A stretch of 7,641 nucleotides of DNA from an uncultured Caulobacterales bacterium (lineage in GTDB: Bacteria; Pseudomonadota; Alphaproteobacteria; Caulobacterales; Maricaulaceae), in NCBI GenBank assembly GCA_937981945.1, contig CALJNJ010000336.1, positions 1 through 7,641 of the forward strand, read 5' to 3'. The notes below the pieces were generated by a model that did not search any database, had not been told where the DNA came from, and saw only the letters and a list, made by a program, of their open reading frames with translations. The number at the start of each line of letters is the position of its first letter. Position 1 is the first letter of the stretch. Shown here piece by piece: positions 6,311-7,641 of the stretch. Position numbers and translations under genes: made by a program.

Positions 6311-6763
6311 TTAGGTATCGTCCTTTGCGTCTTCTTTCGGCCGTTTGGGGACCACAACGCCGGCGTCGCCGCGGCAGATTTGCTTGCCGTCCACAATGCA
6401 ATAGCATTTCATTTTAACGCGGCCGTTCTTTTCGTTGATTTCGGCCACTTCGGCGCGGCCGATCACCGTATCGCCGATAAAGGCGGGGCGGCGAAAGCGC
6501 AGATTAAGCTCGACAAATACGGCGCCCGGCCCCGGCAGATCATTGCCTAAAATGGCCGAGATGAGCGAAGCCGACAGGGCGCCGTGGGCGATGCGCTGTC
6601 CGAACATGGTCTGTTTGGCAAATTCCTCATCCACATGGAGCGGGTTATGATCGCCGATAATATCGGCAAAGGCGTCGATCTTCTCGCCGGTAATGTCCAT
6701 GGTCGACTCGGAAAACATTCCGACTTCCAAATCTTCCAAATAAAATTTTGGCGTAATGCTCAT
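6311..6763 (-). CDS. MaoC-family hot-dog dehydratase ((R)-specific enoyl-CoA hydratase-like)
   Basis: The 150-residue product is a single hot-dog domain of normal length. The hydratase motif is intact: DITGEKIDAFADIIGDHNPLHVDEEFA carries Asp38, Asn40 and His43 of the D-x-N-P-x-H signature, followed by QRIAHGALSASLIS. Members hydrate trans-2-enoyl-CoA to (R)-3-hydroxyacyl-CoA, but many close relatives have other acyl-CoA substrates, so the exact reaction is open. The C-terminus is charged (PKRPKEDAKDDT). I start at the ATG at 6763, preceded by AAGGA (6774-6778) and GAG (6770-6772). An in-frame TTG at 6784 would add 7 residues but has no ribosome binding site. The 64 bases between this start and the stop of the HAD gene contain no clear terminator or promoter. 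It probably forms a transcription unit with ribF. Confidence 0.92.
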   Translation of the reverse strand: MSITPKFYLEDLEVGMFSESTMDITGEKIDAFADIIGDHNPLHVDEEFAKQTMFGQRIAHGALSASLISAILGNDLPGPGAVFVELNLRFRRPAFIGDTVIGRAEVAEINEKNGRVKMKCYCIVDGKQICRGDAGVVVPKRPKEDAKDDT

Positions 6764-6827
6764 AGAGGTCTCATCCTTACTCAAGGGGCGTATTTAGGGG
6801 TTTTGAGCGCGGTTTTAAAGGGGCAAT

Positions 6828-7641
6828 TTACCAGTGCAGGCCGGCGGCCATATATCGGGCCGTAATTCCGTGTTCGCTCAGCAGCGCTTTTAATTTATCG
6901 GCATTGCTCTCATGCAGGCCGTCCTGAATGAACAGACAATCATAATCTTCCTGCTGCGCGCCCAAAAGATCCGTAAAGATATTATCGCCAATGGCCAAGA
7001 TACGGTCGCGGGGAATGTCATAGCCGGCGATCTCTTCGACCCAGGCACGGGATAAATCGTAAATCGGTGAATGCGGCTTGCCGGCATAGATCACTTTGCC
7101 GCCGATTTCATCATAAAGCCGGGCCAGCGCCCCGCCGCAATAAATCAGCTTGCCGTCACGCTTGACCTGCACATCCGGATTGGCGCAAACCATGGACAGG
7201 CCCATATCCGCCGCTTCCGAGAGCATGGCTCTGTAATCATCCGGCGTTTCGACCTCATCATCAAACAGGCCGGTACAGGAAATAAAACTCGCATCTTCCA
7301 GATCAGAGAAATGCATATCCAAACCGGCATAGATCACATCATCCCGGTCCGGCCCCAGCTTAAACGCCGGTCCCGGCGCCCGGCGGGCCAGCTCATTAAT
7401 CGTGGCATCGCCCGAGGTGACAATGGCGTCATAGGGCTCGCCCGGCACGCCGATTTGCTCAAACTGCGCCGGAATGGCCGCTGACGGCCGCGGGGAATTT
7501 GAGATCAGGATCACCGGTCCGCGCTCGGCCCGGAACCGCTCCAAAGCCTGACAGGCCGCCGGGAAGGCGATACGCCCATTATGCATCACGCCCCAAATAT
7601 CACAGAGCAGCGCATCATATTGATCCGCGATCTGCCCCAGG
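6828..7641 (-). CDS. TIGR01459-type HAD-superfamily hydrolase (5' end cut by window)
   Basis: The frame is open to the window edge, giving 270 visible residues; probably some 15-20 N-terminal residues lie outside. The frame is set by the HAD motifs, which are all present: CDIWGVMHNG (motif I, nucleophile Asp; about visible residues 13-22), ILISNSPRPS (motif II Ser), YAGKPHSPIYDL (motif III Lys) and ILAIGDNIFTDLLGAQ (motif IV, GDN...TD). This is a NagD-like class IIA phosphatase with a cap domain between motifs II and III. A GTG at 7589 is an internal Val within motif I and not a start, because the nucleophile lies upstream of it. Members are phosphatases of small phosphorylated metabolites, and the substrate of this group is unknown to me. 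In Alphaproteobacteria such genes often sit near ribF, as here, so a house-cleaning role is an inference from context. Confidence 0.92.
   Translation of the reverse strand, partial: LGQIADQYDALLCDIWGVMHNGRIAFPAACQALERFRAERGPVILISNSPRPSAAIPAQFEQIGVPGEPYDAIVTSGDATINELARRAPGPAFKLGPDRDDVIYAGLDMHFSDLEDASFISCTGLFDDEVETPDDYRAMLSEAADMGLSMVCANPDVQVKRDGKLIYCGGALARLYDEIGGKVIYAGKPHSPIYDLSRAWVEEIAGYDIPRDRILAIGDNIFTDLLGAQQEDYDCLFIQDGLHESNADKLKALLSEHGITARYMAAGLHW

Noticed and set aside
6306..6407. Longer ribF starting at 6407
   Set aside because: The extra residues are Arg-rich and unlike any RibF N-terminus; they are the alternate frame of the MaoC gene. The GTG at 6305 gives the normal family length.
6764..6827. 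Possible regulatory structure between the HAD and MaoC genes (repeated AAAACC and CCCCT words)
   Set aside because: The words are short direct repeats without dyad symmetry, -10/-35 pair or T tract. I see nothing supportable.

Overview
The window looks like a stretch of a Gram-negative chromosome, most likely from an alphaproteobacterium. The signs are a Tat-dependent periplasmic multicopper oxidase, a TolC-type outer-membrane lipoprotein, and a HAD hydrolase / MaoC / RibF neighbourhood of a kind I associate with Alphaproteobacteria. Genus cannot be read from the sequence. All eight supported genes lie on the minus strand, so transcription runs from high to low coordinates. I see no mobile element, tRNA, rRNA or CRISPR array, and no gap between genes exceeds about 65 bases.

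Right part (about 5367-7641) is housekeeping. It holds a 5'-truncated TIGR01459-type HAD phosphatase, a MaoC hot-dog hydratase, and the bifunctional riboflavin kinase/FAD synthetase ribF. maoC and ribF are separated by only 5 bases and probably share a transcript.

Middle (811-5366) is a compact copper-response operon with its own promoter. In order of transcription it encodes: a CsoR-type Cu(I)-sensing repressor with a Cys-His-Cys ligand set; a TolC-like outer-membrane lipoprotein; a Tat-exported multicopper oxidase with all four copper motifs; a secreted CopC-like protein with a long His/Gly/Ser-rich arm; and a two-helix PepSY membrane protein. The first three genes overlap (GTGA and TAATG junctions). 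In front of csoR lies a textbook CsoR-like operator, ATACCC-N5-GGGTAT, overlapping a perfect TATAAT -10 box. The -10 is so close to the start codon that the transcript should be almost leaderless. The likely logic is that Cu(I) binding releases CsoR, and the oxidase and copper-binding proteins then detoxify or buffer copper in the periplasm. No P-type ATPase, RND pump or membrane-fusion protein is present, so the TolC-like protein has no visible partner here.

Left part (1-768) is the N-terminal 256 residues of an endonuclease/exonuclease/phosphatase-family protein, cut by the window edge. It follows the PepSY gene by 42 bases on the same strand, but nothing ties it to copper.

The most interesting points are the pump-less TolC/oxidase operon, the predicted His-Asp-His mature N-terminus of the CopC-like protein, the shared Gly-Ser-His low-complexity segments in two exported proteins, and the operator-promoter with a near-leaderless start. 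None is proof of a new system; they are variants on known copper-resistance themes.
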